Below, one piece after another: positions 12,651 to 19,175 of a stretch of 19,175 nucleotides of DNA. The notes beneath the pieces were generated by a model. That model was given only the letters and a program-made list of their open reading frames with translations, had not been told where the DNA came from and searched no databases. Source of the stretch: Mediterranea massiliensis (lineage in GTDB: Bacteria; Bacteroidota; Bacteroidia; Bacteroidales; Bacteroidaceae); NCBI GenBank assembly GCA_958402075.1, contig CATXSD010000045.1:1-19175 (forward strand). Direction: 5' to 3'. A program made the position numbers and the translations under genes. Every line of letters starts with the position of its first letter. The stretch's first letter is position 1.

Positions 12651-12725
12651 TGTGCCGGCCGGCGGAAGAGGCGGGTTCATGCGATTTTTCTTTTCCTTTA
12701 TAGCTGTGTATGCGGATGATTTTCG

Positions 12726-12733
12726 TATATTTG
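12726..12733 (+). promoter_or_regulatory. -7 promoter box of the YitT-family gene
   Basis: TATATTTG is an exact TAnnTTTG match, 27 bases before the start codon at 12760. No clear TTTG is found at the -33 distance. Confidence 0.5.
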
Positions 12734-12759
12734 CTGCATAAAGATAAAAAGTTAACCGT

Positions 12760-13725
12760 ATGAAGAAAACAATCACTTCCTGGGTCAGTATTCTGTTGGG
12801 ATGCTTTATTCTGGCATCCGGTTTCGTATTTTTCATCAATCCTTATAACATCGTGCCGGGCGGAGTATATGGAGCGAGCATTGTGCTCCATAATCTGTTT
12901 CCTTCCGTTCAGGTGGGTACGTTCGGATATATGTTCGACGTGCCGTTGCTCATCCTGTCGGTTGTGTTGCTGGGAGCCCGGCTGGGTACCCGTACCATTG
13001 TTGCCGCGCTGACCACGCCGTTGATGATGAACCTGCTTTCGCGGGCGGTGTATCCCTCGCAGGAGGCGCTCGAGGCGCTCGACCCGTCGCAGTTGCTGGG
13101 CGGGTGCATGGACTTGTCGGACCATCTGATGCTGACGTCCATCATCGGCGCCACGGTAATCGGTATCGGGTCGGGCATCGTGGTCCGCAACCAGGCCACT
13201 ACGGGCGGTACGGACATCGTGGGCATGCTGCTCCAGAAATATTGCCACATCCGCTTCTCCCGAGCCATCCTGCTGGCCGACGGAGCGGTGGTCTGCTTCG
13301 GCCTGGCCGTCATCGGTTTCGGTATCGGCAGTGCCGAGGACGTGGAGCAGCCTGCGCTCTTCCTGTCGTTCTATTCGCTGATTGCCATCTTTGTCTGCTC
13401 GCGTGTCATCGCTTTCATGATCAACGGGGCGAAGAACGACAAGCTGATTTTCGTCATCAGCGACAAGCGGATGACCGACCTGCACAAGTATATTCTCGAG
13501 GATTTGGACCGTACGGCCACGTGCATCAAGAGCAGCGGCCTGTATACGGGAGCCGAGAAGGAAATGCTGTTCCTGGTGGTGAGCTATAAGGAGGTGAGCG
13601 GCGTGAAGCTGAAGATCAAGGAAGCCGACCCGCGGGCGTTCGTGGTGGTGACCGATGCCTACGACGCTTTTGGCGAAGGGTGGAAGCAGCTGCCTTCATC
13701 GGCCAACGAGCTGCAGCCGGAATAG
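12760..13725 (+). CDS. YitT family membrane protein (DUF161 with C-terminal DUF2179)
   Basis: A 321-residue integral membrane protein. The first 225 residues hold about six hydrophobic helices and the YitT signature: GCFILASGFVFFINPYNIVP near the N-terminus, PGGVYGASIVLHNLF, and GIGSGIVVRNQATTGGTDIV near 145-165. The C-terminal 90 residues are the soluble DUF2179-type domain (KLIFVISDKRMTDLHKYILE, TYTGAEKEMLF-like pattern and ADPRAFVVVTDAYDAFGEGW). Length is slightly above the 280-300 typical of Firmicutes members. The biochemical role of the family is not established; it may transport a small solute. It follows the TerB/J gene and meets the Hsp20 gene tail to tail, with a shared terminator between them. 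Confidence 0.9.
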   Translation: MKKTITSWVSILLGCFILASGFVFFINPYNIVPGGVYGASIVLHNLFPSVQVGTFGYMFDVPLLILSVVLLGARLGTRTIVAALTTPLMMNLLSRAVYPSQEALEALDPSQLLGGCMDLSDHLMLTSIIGATVIGIGSGIVVRNQATTGGTDIVGMLLQKYCHIRFSRAILLADGAVVCFGLAVIGFGIGSAEDVEQPALFLSFYSLIAIFVCSRVIAFMINGAKNDKLIFVISDKRMTDLHKYILEDLDRTATCIKSSGLYTGAEKEMLFLVVSYKEVSGVKLKIKEADPRAFVVVTDAYDAFGEGWKQLPSSANELQPE

Positions 13726-13740
13726 GCTGGATACGGACAT

Positions 13741-13787
13741 AAAAAAAGAGAGCGTACTCCTTCAGCGGAATACGCTCTCTTTCATTT
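13741..13787. terminator. Bidirectional terminator between the YitT and Hsp20 genes
   Basis: AGAGAGCGTA (13747-13756) pairs with TACGCTCTCT (13771-13780), extended by three inner pairs around a six-base loop. Seven A bases precede it, giving TTTTTTT for minus-strand transcripts from Hsp20; a weaker TTCATTT follows for plus-strand transcripts. Confidence 0.85.
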
Positions 13788-13803
13788 AAAAGGCTGATTT
13801 ATA

Positions 13804-14241
13804 TTAATGGATTTCAATCACACGATTGACTTTGGCCTTTTCTTCGGGTGTGCTCTTCGGCAGTTCGATGGTCAGTACACCGTCCGTAACGTTGGCACTG
13901 ATTTTGTCTTTCTCAACATCGTCAGGCAGAACGAAAGCCTGTTGGAACTTGGAGTATGAGAACTCGCGACGCAGATACTTCTTGTTTTCCTTGTCTTCTT
14001 CCTTGGACTCGTTCTTCTTTTCCATCGTGATGACCAGTTCGTTGTCGTCACCCAGATGAATGTTGAAGTCATCCTTTGTCATACCCGGAGCAGCTACTTC
14101 TACTTTGTAATCTTTTTCGTTTTCTATTACGTTGATTGCAGGAGCAGTAGCGTTTGCTTTTACCATCCAATCGTTATCAAAGAAATCATTAAAGATACTC
14201 GGTAACCAATTCTGATTGTTGTACTTTCTAATCGGCATCAT
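13804..14241 (-). CDS. Small heat-shock protein, Hsp20/alpha-crystallin family
   Basis: A 145-residue protein with the three-part layout of small heat-shock proteins. The short N-terminal arm contains WLPSIFNDFFDNDW. The alpha-crystallin domain (about 34-130) runs from PAINVIENEKDYKVEVAAPG through FNIHLGDDNELVITMEKKNE to the signature ANVTDGVLTIELPK. The C-terminal extension carries the I-x-I oligomerisation motif as IEI at 142-144. Such ATP-independent chaperones hold unfolding proteins for refolding by DnaK. A good ribosome-binding site (GGAG) lies 9 bases before the first of two adjacent ATG codons; either may be used. It is a single-gene unit with a terminator behind it. The upstream 260 bases hold a direct repeat but no clear consensus promoter, so a stress-specific promoter is possible. 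Confidence 0.93.
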   Translation of the reverse strand: MMPIRKYNNQNWLPSIFNDFFDNDWMVKANATAPAINVIENEKDYKVEVAAPGMTKDDFNIHLGDDNELVITMEKKNESKEEDKENKKYLRREFSYSKFQQAFVLPDDVEKDKISANVTDGVLTIELPKSTPEEKAKVNRVIEIH

Positions 14242-14376
14242 AGTTGTAATCTCCTATTTTTAAGTTGTTTATTATCAATTTTCTTCTGAACCCCTCCGCC
14301 TTTCGGTTTCGTTGTTCGCCTAAGGATTGGCAAATACCGTGCCGCTTGCCGGAATGTCAGTTTCCGCTATGTGCCA

Positions 14377-14430
14377 TTTAAACTTGTGAAAACAATTTTA
14401 ATCGGAATGCCCCGTGCTTTTAAACTTGTG
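14377..14430. repeat. 12-bp direct repeat upstream of the Hsp20 gene
   Basis: TTTAAACTTGTG occurs at 14377-14388 and again at 14419-14430, 42 bases apart, which is four helical turns. It lies in the 264-base spacer between the Hsp20 start and the end of the SDR gene, where no other feature is visible. It may be a pair of regulator sites for Hsp20 or a chance repeat. Confidence 0.4.
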
Positions 14431-14505
14431 CATACTTTGTTAGCTCTTCCGGGAGTGACGGACTGGATAGGTAACCGTCAGATTGTCATTTTTCCGGAAA
14501 GATTG

Positions 14506-15258
14506 TCACCTGTCCAATGTCCAGCCTTCGTCGTTGTGGTACACCATCAGATGGCTCATGCCGCCGTCTACGGTCAGGTTGATGCCATTGACGAAGCTGT
14601 TCCGGTCGTCGCAGAGGAAGAACACGGCACGCACGATGTCTTCAGGTTCACCCACCCGTCCCGAAGGGTGTTGCTGCAGGTCGGCCGTCGAATAGGAGGG
14701 GACGGGAGCATCGGTGTGGAAACGGGCCGTCTCAATCCAGCCGGGTGCTACGGAGTTGACGCGGGCTATACCGGCCAGGCTGACAGCCAGGGCGTGGGTC
14801 AAGGACGTGATGCCGCCCTTGGCAGCCGAGTAGCTTTCCGTGTCGGCCTGTGACTGGAAGGCACGGGTGGACGAAAGGTTGACAATGCTGGCTCTGGGGG
14901 CAAAATAAGGTTTCAGCCGGCTGGCGAGCCAGAAGGGGGCAGCTACCCCGACGCGTTGCACATATAGGAAGTCCTCATACGTACAGCCGGACAGAATGCC
15001 GCCTTTCGTCAGGCAGGCATTATTGACCAGGATGTCTACGTGCTTTTCGTGCTGCAACACCCAGTCGACAAATGCATCGAGCACTGCTTGTTCGGAGATG
15101 TCTCCCTGATAATACCGGATGCCGGCAGATGAGGACGGAGCCGGGTCTTTGTCTATGGCGTAAACTCGTGCTCCTTCGGCACAGAAACTTTCGGCCAGAC
15201 ATCTTCCGATACCGGCCGCTCCTCCGGTGAGGACGCAAACTTTATGATTGAATTTCAT
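14506..15258 (-). CDS. SDR family NAD(P)-dependent oxidoreductase
   Basis: A 250-residue classical short-chain dehydrogenase. The Rossmann glycine motif TGGAAGIG lies at 11-18, and Asp36 at the end of the second strand (VYAIDKD) favours NAD(H) over NADP(H). NNA is at 79-81. The catalytic triad is Ser130 (NLSST), Tyr143 and Lys147 (YSAAK), followed by the PG motif (APGWIETARF) and the C-terminal VDGG near 230. All catalytic residues are intact. The substrate cannot be read from the sequence; sugar, polyol or keto-acid reduction are all possible. It is divergent from the GH105-type gene, and the 234-base spacer has a promoter facing each way, so a shared role in sugar use is plausible but unproven. 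Confidence 0.9.
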   Translation of the reverse strand: MKFNHKVCVLTGGAAGIGRCLAESFCAEGARVYAIDKDPAPSSSAGIRYYQGDISEQAVLDAFVDWVLQHEKHVDILVNNACLTKGGILSGCTYEDFLYVQRVGVAAPFWLASRLKPYFAPRASIVNLSSTRAFQSQADTESYSAAKGGITSLTHALAVSLAGIARVNSVAPGWIETARFHTDAPVPSYSTADLQQHPSGRVGEPEDIVRAVFFLCDDRNSFVNGINLTVDGGMSHLMVYHNDEGWTLDR

Positions 15259-15290
15259 ATTGAGGTTGTCTTTTTTGTATGATGAAGGTG

Positions 15291-15321
15291 CAAAAATAGG
15301 TTTTTTCTTCGTATGCGGAAA
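15291..15321 (-). promoter_or_regulatory. Promoter of the SDR gene
   Basis: On the minus strand TTTC (15318-15321) is followed after 19 bases by TATTTTTG (15291-15298). The -7 box and spacing match the Bacteroidetes consensus exactly; the -33 box differs at one base. The leader is about 30 bases. Confidence 0.65.
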
Positions 15322-15373
15322 GTTATCCTTGTAAAGATGAGTTCCAAAAGTTTTTATTTCGGATAAGGAGTGT

Positions 15374-15381
15374 TATATTTG
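15374..15381 (+). promoter_or_regulatory. -7 promoter box of the GH105-type hydrolase gene
   Basis: TATATTTG is an exact TAnnTTTG match, 111 bases before the start codon at 15493, leaving a leader of about 105 bases. No good -33 TTTG is seen. Confidence 0.5.
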
Positions 15382-15492
15382 TGCCGTTAACGAACACGGT
15401 TGCCGGAAGAAATGCCTGTATTGTGTGGAAAGACGATGGGAAAACGGCGTGCCGTGAGCGTGGAGCATGGATGAACTTTAAATGAATATAGC

Positions 15493-16854
15493 ATGAAAAA
15501 TTGTCTACTGTTGGCGGTTCTGGTAGCCGTCATGGCAGGTTGTGGTGCGGGAAGGCAAACGCACCAACCGGAAAAGTATTCCCAGCGGATGGTGGAGTCG
15601 CACGGGCTGGTCGATTTCTATTGTAACCGTCACCATCAGACGGAGCTGGACAGTGCCGCCTGGGATTATGTATCGGGACTGGTGGCCAATGCGGTTCTGA
15701 AGGCATGGCTGCTCTATCCGGAGAAAACCGAGTATTATGATGCGGTGAAGGCTTTCGCCGACAACAGCACTTCTCCCGACGGTTCGGTCATCTTGAATGC
15801 CAAAGGGAAACCGGCCCTCCGTCCAAGCAACATCGACGATCTGCCTGCAGGAAATGTCTTTTTTACCTTATATAAGGTGGAATTGAAGAAAGGGAACGTC
15901 CAGGATGCCGAGCGGTACAAGAATGCGGCGTCGCTTATCCGCAATAAGTTGAAATATGAACATTCGCGCATTGCCGAAGGGCTTCCGGGAGCGGGAGGCT
16001 TCTTCCATAAGGCGGTTTATCCCAACCAGATGTGGCTTGACGGCCTCTACATGGGTTCTACGATTTATGCCCAGTGGCAGCATGTGTTCGGAAAGGAGCA
16101 TCCCGAGGACAATGCACAGAGCTGGTCCGACATAGCCTTGCAGTTCAAGACCATCAACCGGTATACGTACGACGAGGGCAAGCAGTTGAACTATCATGCG
16201 TGGTCGGCCACTCCTGAGGATGAAAATTCGTTCTGGGCACGCCAGGACGGACCGTTCAAGGGATGCAGCCGGGAATTTTGGGCACGCGGCATGGGATGGT
16301 ATTTTGCCGCTTTGGCCGATGTACTGGAGTACATGCCTCAGGACCATCCCGACTATGCGGATGTATTGGCCATTTTCCGTCAGGTGGCTGCAGGGCTGAA
16401 GCGTTGGCAGGATCCTGCCTCGGGCGTCTGGTATCAGTTGTTGCAATACGACGGACAGATGCGGGCCGACGGCAGGGGCGATACCATCAACGGACAGGTC
16501 TATAACGTAGGGACGGCTCCCAATTATCTGGAGGCTTCGGCTTCGGGCATTTTCACGTATGCCTATCTGAAAGGCATCCGCCTCGGCTTGCTCGACCGCG
16601 AGGTGTACCTGCCTGTGGCCGAGAAGGCTTATCAGGGACTGCTCAAGACGTTCATCCGCGAACAGCCGGACGGTCGTCTGGACATTGTGCAGACGTGTGC
16701 ATCGGCCGGTCTGGGGCCGGCCAAGGACCCTTCGCGTACCGGTACAGCCAACTATTATCTGGCGGGCAAGGACGTGACGGTTGTCGAAAACGAGGGTAAG
16801 GCTATAGGCACCTTTATCATGGCGTCTGTCGAATATGAGCAGTTGGGTCGGTGA
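15493..16854 (+). CDS. Glycoside hydrolase family 105-type unsaturated rhamnogalacturonyl/glucuronyl hydrolase, lipoprotein
   Basis: A 453-residue protein with a lipoprotein signal (lipobox VMAGC, Cys17), so it is membrane-anchored, probably facing the periplasm. It has the (alpha/alpha)6-barrel motifs of GH105/GH88 enzymes: SNIDDLPAGNVFFTLY near 112-127, MWLDGLYMGSTIYAQW at 180-195 with Asp183 as the probable catalytic acid (like the Asp of YteR), WARQDGPF and WARGMGWYFAALADVLEY at 263-280, then NYLEASASGIFTYAYLKG. These enzymes hydrate the 4,5-unsaturated uronic acid left at chain ends by polysaccharide lyases, a late step in pectin or glycosaminoglycan use. No lyase or SusCD pair is in the window, so the glycan is not certain. 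The usual family length is 370-480 residues. A strong terminator follows. Confidence 0.9.
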   Translation: MKNCLLLAVLVAVMAGCGAGRQTHQPEKYSQRMVESHGLVDFYCNRHHQTELDSAAWDYVSGLVANAVLKAWLLYPEKTEYYDAVKAFADNSTSPDGSVILNAKGKPALRPSNIDDLPAGNVFFTLYKVELKKGNVQDAERYKNAASLIRNKLKYEHSRIAEGLPGAGGFFHKAVYPNQMWLDGLYMGSTIYAQWQHVFGKEHPEDNAQSWSDIALQFKTINRYTYDEGKQLNYHAWSATPEDENSFWARQDGPFKGCSREFWARGMGWYFAALADVLEYMPQDHPDYADVLAIFRQVAAGLKRWQDPASGVWYQLLQYDGQMRADGRGDTINGQVYNVGTAPNYLEASASGIFTYAYLKGIRLGLLDREVYLPVAEKAYQGLLKTFIREQPDGRLDIVQTCASAGLGPAKDPSRTGTANYYLAGKDVTVVENEGKAIGTFIMASVEYEQLGR

Positions 16855-16876
16855 CAGCCGATGATATAGAAAAAGA

Positions 16877-16928
16877 ACGGGCCGCAAGTTCCGGTGGAAA
16901 TTCCACCGATGCTTGCGGCCCGTTTTTT
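16877..16928. terminator. Strong bidirectional terminator between the GH105-type and OmpA-like genes
   Basis: ACGGGCCGCAAG (16877-16888) pairs perfectly with CTTGCGGCCCGT (16912-16923), followed by a T-run. An inner stem, GGTGGAA with TTCCACC, fills the loop. The A-rich left flank gives a T-rich tail for transcripts from the OmpA-like gene. Confidence 0.92.
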
Positions 16929-16954
16929 GACAGATGTGGGGTGTGTCTCCCCTT

Positions 16955-17629
16955 TTATTGCTGTGCTTCTGCCTGCTGGATCATTTCCTTGCTGGCATAC
17001 ATATAGATTTCTACGCGGCGGTTTTCGTCGGCCGACTTGCTTTCGTCGTATTCATCGTAAGCCACACCTTTCACTACCTTGAACTGGGCGGGCGACACGT
17101 TGCATTCCTGCAAATAGTTTTCTACGGCGTATGCGCGGTCTTTCGAGACTTTCACGTTGGCCTCATACGTCCCCACCTTGTCCGTGTGTCCGATGATGGC
17201 GATATCTGTTGTCGGGTCGTTGCGCAGGATTTGGGCGAGTTCGCGGAGCGAGGCTTTGGCATCGTTGCTCAGCGCCGAGGAGTTGAATCCGAACAGGATG
17301 CCCGACGTGAACGATACCTTGACGGCATCCAGTCCGTTGGTGTCGGTTACCTTTTCCACTTCAGCGCCTTCAATCTTGGCGGCTTCTTCAGCTTTCTTGT
17401 CCATTTTGCGGCCGATGATGACACCGGTTCCGGTGCCTACCACGGCTCCTACGGCAGCACCGATGGCGGCTCCTTTGCCTTTGCCTACCAGTCCTCCGAT
17501 AAGGGCGCCGGCTGCGGTTCCCGATGTACCTCCGATGATACCTCCTTTAGCCGTATTGTTCATGGTTCCACAACCACTGGCCAACATGCCTGCACAGAGC
17601 AAGCCAATCATTAATTTCACATTCTTCAT
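16955..17629 (-). CDS. Glycine-zipper OmpA-like lipoprotein
   Basis: A 224-residue protein with lipobox LASGC (Cys20). Residues 28-73 are a glycine zipper of small residues (GGIIGGTSGTAAGALIGGLV, then GAAIGAAVGAVVG), likely a membrane-inserted hairpin. Residues 103-215 form the OmpA C-terminal, peptidoglycan-binding domain: ILFGFNSSALSNDAKASLRE, IIGHTDKVGTYEAN, VSKDRAYAVENYL (Arg165 being the expected peptidoglycan ligand) and ENRRVEI near 202-208. Such lipoproteins tie the outer membrane to the cell wall. The gene lies 46 bases behind nagA with no visible promoter between, so co-transcription is possible although the functions differ. It shares the terminator at 16877-16928. The call is firm. 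Confidence 0.9.
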   Translation of the reverse strand: MKNVKLMIGLLCAGMLASGCGTMNNTAKGGIIGGTSGTAAGALIGGLVGKGKGAAIGAAVGAVVGTGTGVIIGRKMDKKAEEAAKIEGAEVEKVTDTNGLDAVKVSFTSGILFGFNSSALSNDAKASLRELAQILRNDPTTDIAIIGHTDKVGTYEANVKVSKDRAYAVENYLQECNVSPAQFKVVKGVAYDEYDESKSADENRRVEIYMYASKEMIQQAEAQQ

Positions 17630-17675
17630 CTTTCTATAAGTTTAGGATTAGGATATAGTTCTGTTATTTTCTGTC

Positions 17676-18839
17676 TTAGAATAGCGTATTGGTTTCTTCC
17701 ACCAACTTTCCGGCTTGCCATACGGCCCGGATGTTCAGTTCCTTGTCGAGTACGACGACGTCGGCGTCCATGTCCTTCTGCAGGGAGCCCTTGCGGTCGG
17801 AAATGTTCATGATGCGTGCCGGCGTTTCGCTTGCCATGCGGAGGGCGTCGCCCAGCGGTATGCCTGCCTTTACCATGGTGCGGACCAGCGTGTCGCTGGT
17901 GGCGATGCTGCCTGCCAGAGACGAGTGGTCGGCCAGCTTGCAGACTCCGTCTTCGATGATGTAGCGCGGGTCGTTGATTTCCTTACCGTTGCTGGCCGAG
18001 CACGACATGGCGTCGGTGACGAGGCACGTACGTTCCACGCCTTTCAGCTTGTAGGCCAGCTTCAGGATGGTGGCGGGCAGGTGGATGCCGTCAGCTATCA
18101 GTTCGATGGTCATGCCGTCTGTCAGGTAGACACTTTCCACGGTGCCTTCGTATTTGTATTCGCGGCGTTTGTGGAAGCCCGGCATGGCGTTGTAGAAGTG
18201 GGCCGCATGAGTGAATCCGGCTTCATACGCAGCCTTGATGGCGTCGTATTCGGCTTCGGTATGCGAGATGGCGACCAGAATGTCTTTCTGGCGGAGATAA
18301 CGGGCGAAGTCGAGGGCGCCCGGCAGTTCGGGGGAGGCGTCCCAGCGGCGGATGCAGCAGGTGCTTTCCACCAGTTCCTTGTATTCTTTTTCGTCAATGT
18401 CCTTTACTTGTCCGGCAAATTGCTCTCCGGCCATCTTGGGATTGAGGTAGGGGCCTTCGATGTGGAGTCCTGCTACAGGGCTGCCCGGCTCCTGCATCAG
18501 CTTTTCGCAGATGGCGGCCGCTTCGTACAGCTTGTCGAAAGGTGAGCTGGACAGAGTGGGATAGATGGTGGTAGAGCCATGGAGCAGATGGGCATGGATG
18601 GCAGAGCGGAAAGCCTCTTCCGTACATTCGGTAAAGTCGTGTCCGCCTCCGCCGTGAATGTGCATGGATACGAAGCCCGGCACGATGTACATGCCTTTGG
18701 CATCAATCATACGGGCACCGATCAGTGCCAGGTCACAGTTGGTTACTTCCAGTATCTTTCCGTCGCGCATCAGTACGGAACCTTCGTCCAGCCATCCTTG
18801 CGGAGTAAATATACGGCCGTTTATAATCTGAGTCAGCAT
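17676..18839 (-). CDS. nagA: N-acetylglucosamine-6-phosphate deacetylase
   Basis: A 387-residue amidohydrolase. Metal and active-site residues are all present: H60 and H62 in HIHGGGGHDF, Glu128 in GLHIEGPYLNP, His193 in ISHTEAE, His214 in HAAHFYNAMPG, His253 in DGIHLP and the catalytic Asp276 in LVTDAMS. The HFYNAM box and PARIMNISDRKGSL with a C-terminal ADVVVLD are typical NagA features. The enzyme removes acetate from N-acetylglucosamine-6-phosphate to give glucosamine-6-phosphate, feeding amino sugars from mucin, chitin or cell wall into glycolysis or wall synthesis. Length matches the usual 380-400. A -7 box lies about 45 bases before the start codon. NagB is not in the window. Confidence 0.95.
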   Translation of the reverse strand: MLTQIINGRIFTPQGWLDEGSVLMRDGKILEVTNCDLALIGARMIDAKGMYIVPGFVSMHIHGGGGHDFTECTEEAFRSAIHAHLLHGSTTIYPTLSSSPFDKLYEAAAICEKLMQEPGSPVAGLHIEGPYLNPKMAGEQFAGQVKDIDEKEYKELVESTCCIRRWDASPELPGALDFARYLRQKDILVAISHTEAEYDAIKAAYEAGFTHAAHFYNAMPGFHKRREYKYEGTVESVYLTDGMTIELIADGIHLPATILKLAYKLKGVERTCLVTDAMSCSASNGKEINDPRYIIEDGVCKLADHSSLAGSIATSDTLVRTMVKAGIPLGDALRMASETPARIMNISDRKGSLQKDMDADVVVLDKELNIRAVWQAGKLVEETNTLF

Positions 18840-18883
18840 CGTTTTTTTCTTTTTAAAGGTTAGTGTTATTGGATTGTTTCTTG

Positions 18884-18891
18884 CAAATGTA
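18884..18891 (-). promoter_or_regulatory. nagA: -7 promoter box of nagA
   Basis: On the minus strand the bases are TACATTTG, an exact TAnnTTTG match, about 45 bases before the start codon at 18839. There is no TTTG at the -33 spacing. Confidence 0.55.
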
Positions 18892-18960
18892 ACGACTTCT
18901 TATGAGAAATGGTTCTTTTGCCTCTGAATTTTTTATGGGAAATTTATCTGGCAGAAAGTG

Positions 18961-19175
18961 TTACAGCTTCTCCAAAGCCCGGCTTGCGGCTTCGGCTCCG
19001 CTCCGGATGATGCGGCTGGCGTGGTTGAATTCCATCATGTCGTAGTCGCGGGCGGACATTTGGATGAGGATGTCGGGCGTGGAGCGTTCGATGTCGAAGC
19101 GGGTAATCTGCTGCATCATCAGGCGTGACGATTCCGACAGCAGCTTGTAGGGATTCATCCGTTGGCGTTTGCCGT
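18961..19175 (-). CDS. C-terminal end of a probable patatin-like phospholipase (cut by window edge)
   Basis: The frame is open from the right edge to TAA at 18961-18963, giving 71 codons of sense. The residues read GKRQRMNPYKLLSESSRLMM and continue with TRFDIERSTPDILIQMSARD, YDMMEFNHASRIIRSGAEAA and a final SRALEKL. The order of a short helix, a strand with DILI, an aromatic-acidic turn (Y-x-M-x-x-F-N) and a last helix with I-x-x-G-x-x-A-A matches the C-terminus of bacterial patatin-family (RssA-like) phospholipases. The catalytic Ser-Asp dyad lies outside the window, so activity cannot be judged. The internal ATG at 19156-19158 is not the true start, since homologous-looking sequence continues upstream. 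The nagA promoter box follows 70 bases beyond its stop. Confidence 0.65.
   Translation of the reverse strand, partial: GKRQRMNPYKLLSESSRLMMQQITRFDIERSTPDILIQMSARDYDMMEFNHASRIIRSGAEAASRALEKL

Noticed and set aside
11823..12839. 338-residue minus-strand frame opposite the TerB/J-domain gene
   Set aside because: The plus strand carries recognisable TerB and J domains with HPD; the minus frame has no domain and runs into the next gene.
15416..15475. 20-codon frame in the leader of the GH105-type gene (starts near 15413)
   Set aside because: No ribosome-binding site, no overlap with hairpins and no protein-like pattern; best taken as chance.

Overview
The window looks like chromosomal DNA of a gut Bacteroidales bacterium, most likely Bacteroides or Phocaeicola. 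The evidence is the Bacteroidetes-type promoters (TTTG about 19-20 bases upstream of TAnnTTTG), several lipoprotein signals, families largely confined to the group (fimbrillin, DUF3575, DUF5119, DUF4906, Bvu_2165-like HU/Ig protein), and carbohydrate-use genes (a GH105-type hydrolase and NagA). The species cannot be fixed from the sequence alone.

Layout. Positions 1-804 (minus) hold the N-terminal part of a TolC-like efflux protein. Its roughly 210-base leader carries a promoter box, a 29-codon upstream ORF and a chain of overlapping hairpins. Positions 1142-1395 (minus) hold two tiny membrane-protein genes, missed by usual length cut-offs, with their own promoter and terminator. Positions 1631-10122 (minus) form one seven-gene operon for type V (fimbrillin) pili. 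In order of transcription it encodes a DUF3575 outer-membrane protein, a DUF5119 lipoprotein, a fimbrillin, an HU-like DNA-binding/Ig protein, two more fimbrillin-family lipoproteins, and a 790-residue DUF4906 lipoprotein with a C-type-lectin/FISUMP-like C-terminus that is probably the pilus tip. Positions 10759-11670 (minus) encode a tyrosine recombinase.

The main finding lies between recombinase and operon. A segment of about 570 bp (10157-10726) is bounded by inverted 21-bp repeats, each shaped like a tyrosine-recombinase crossover site (7-bp inverted arms around a 7-bp core). Near its right end is a Bacteroidetes promoter pointing right, away from the pilus genes and antisense into the recombinase gene. 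Inversion would place that promoter about 70 bases upstream of the first pilus gene. The window therefore appears to show a phase-variable pilus operon in the OFF orientation. A second unusual element is a set of nested palindromes at 6138-6225, inside the operon just downstream of the HU-like gene, with TTAA steps about every 11.5 bp.

The right half (11856-19175) is more ordinary. It holds a TerB/J-domain protein and a YitT-family membrane protein (plus); an Hsp20 chaperone and an SDR oxidoreductase (minus); a GH105-type unsaturated glucuronyl/rhamnogalacturonyl hydrolase lipoprotein (plus); a glycine-zipper OmpA-like lipoprotein and N-acetylglucosamine-6-phosphate deacetylase (minus); and the C-terminal end of a probable patatin-like phospholipase at the right edge. 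Bidirectional terminators separate the convergent pairs YitT/Hsp20 and GH105/OmpA. No rRNA, tRNA, CRISPR array or insertion sequence was recognised.
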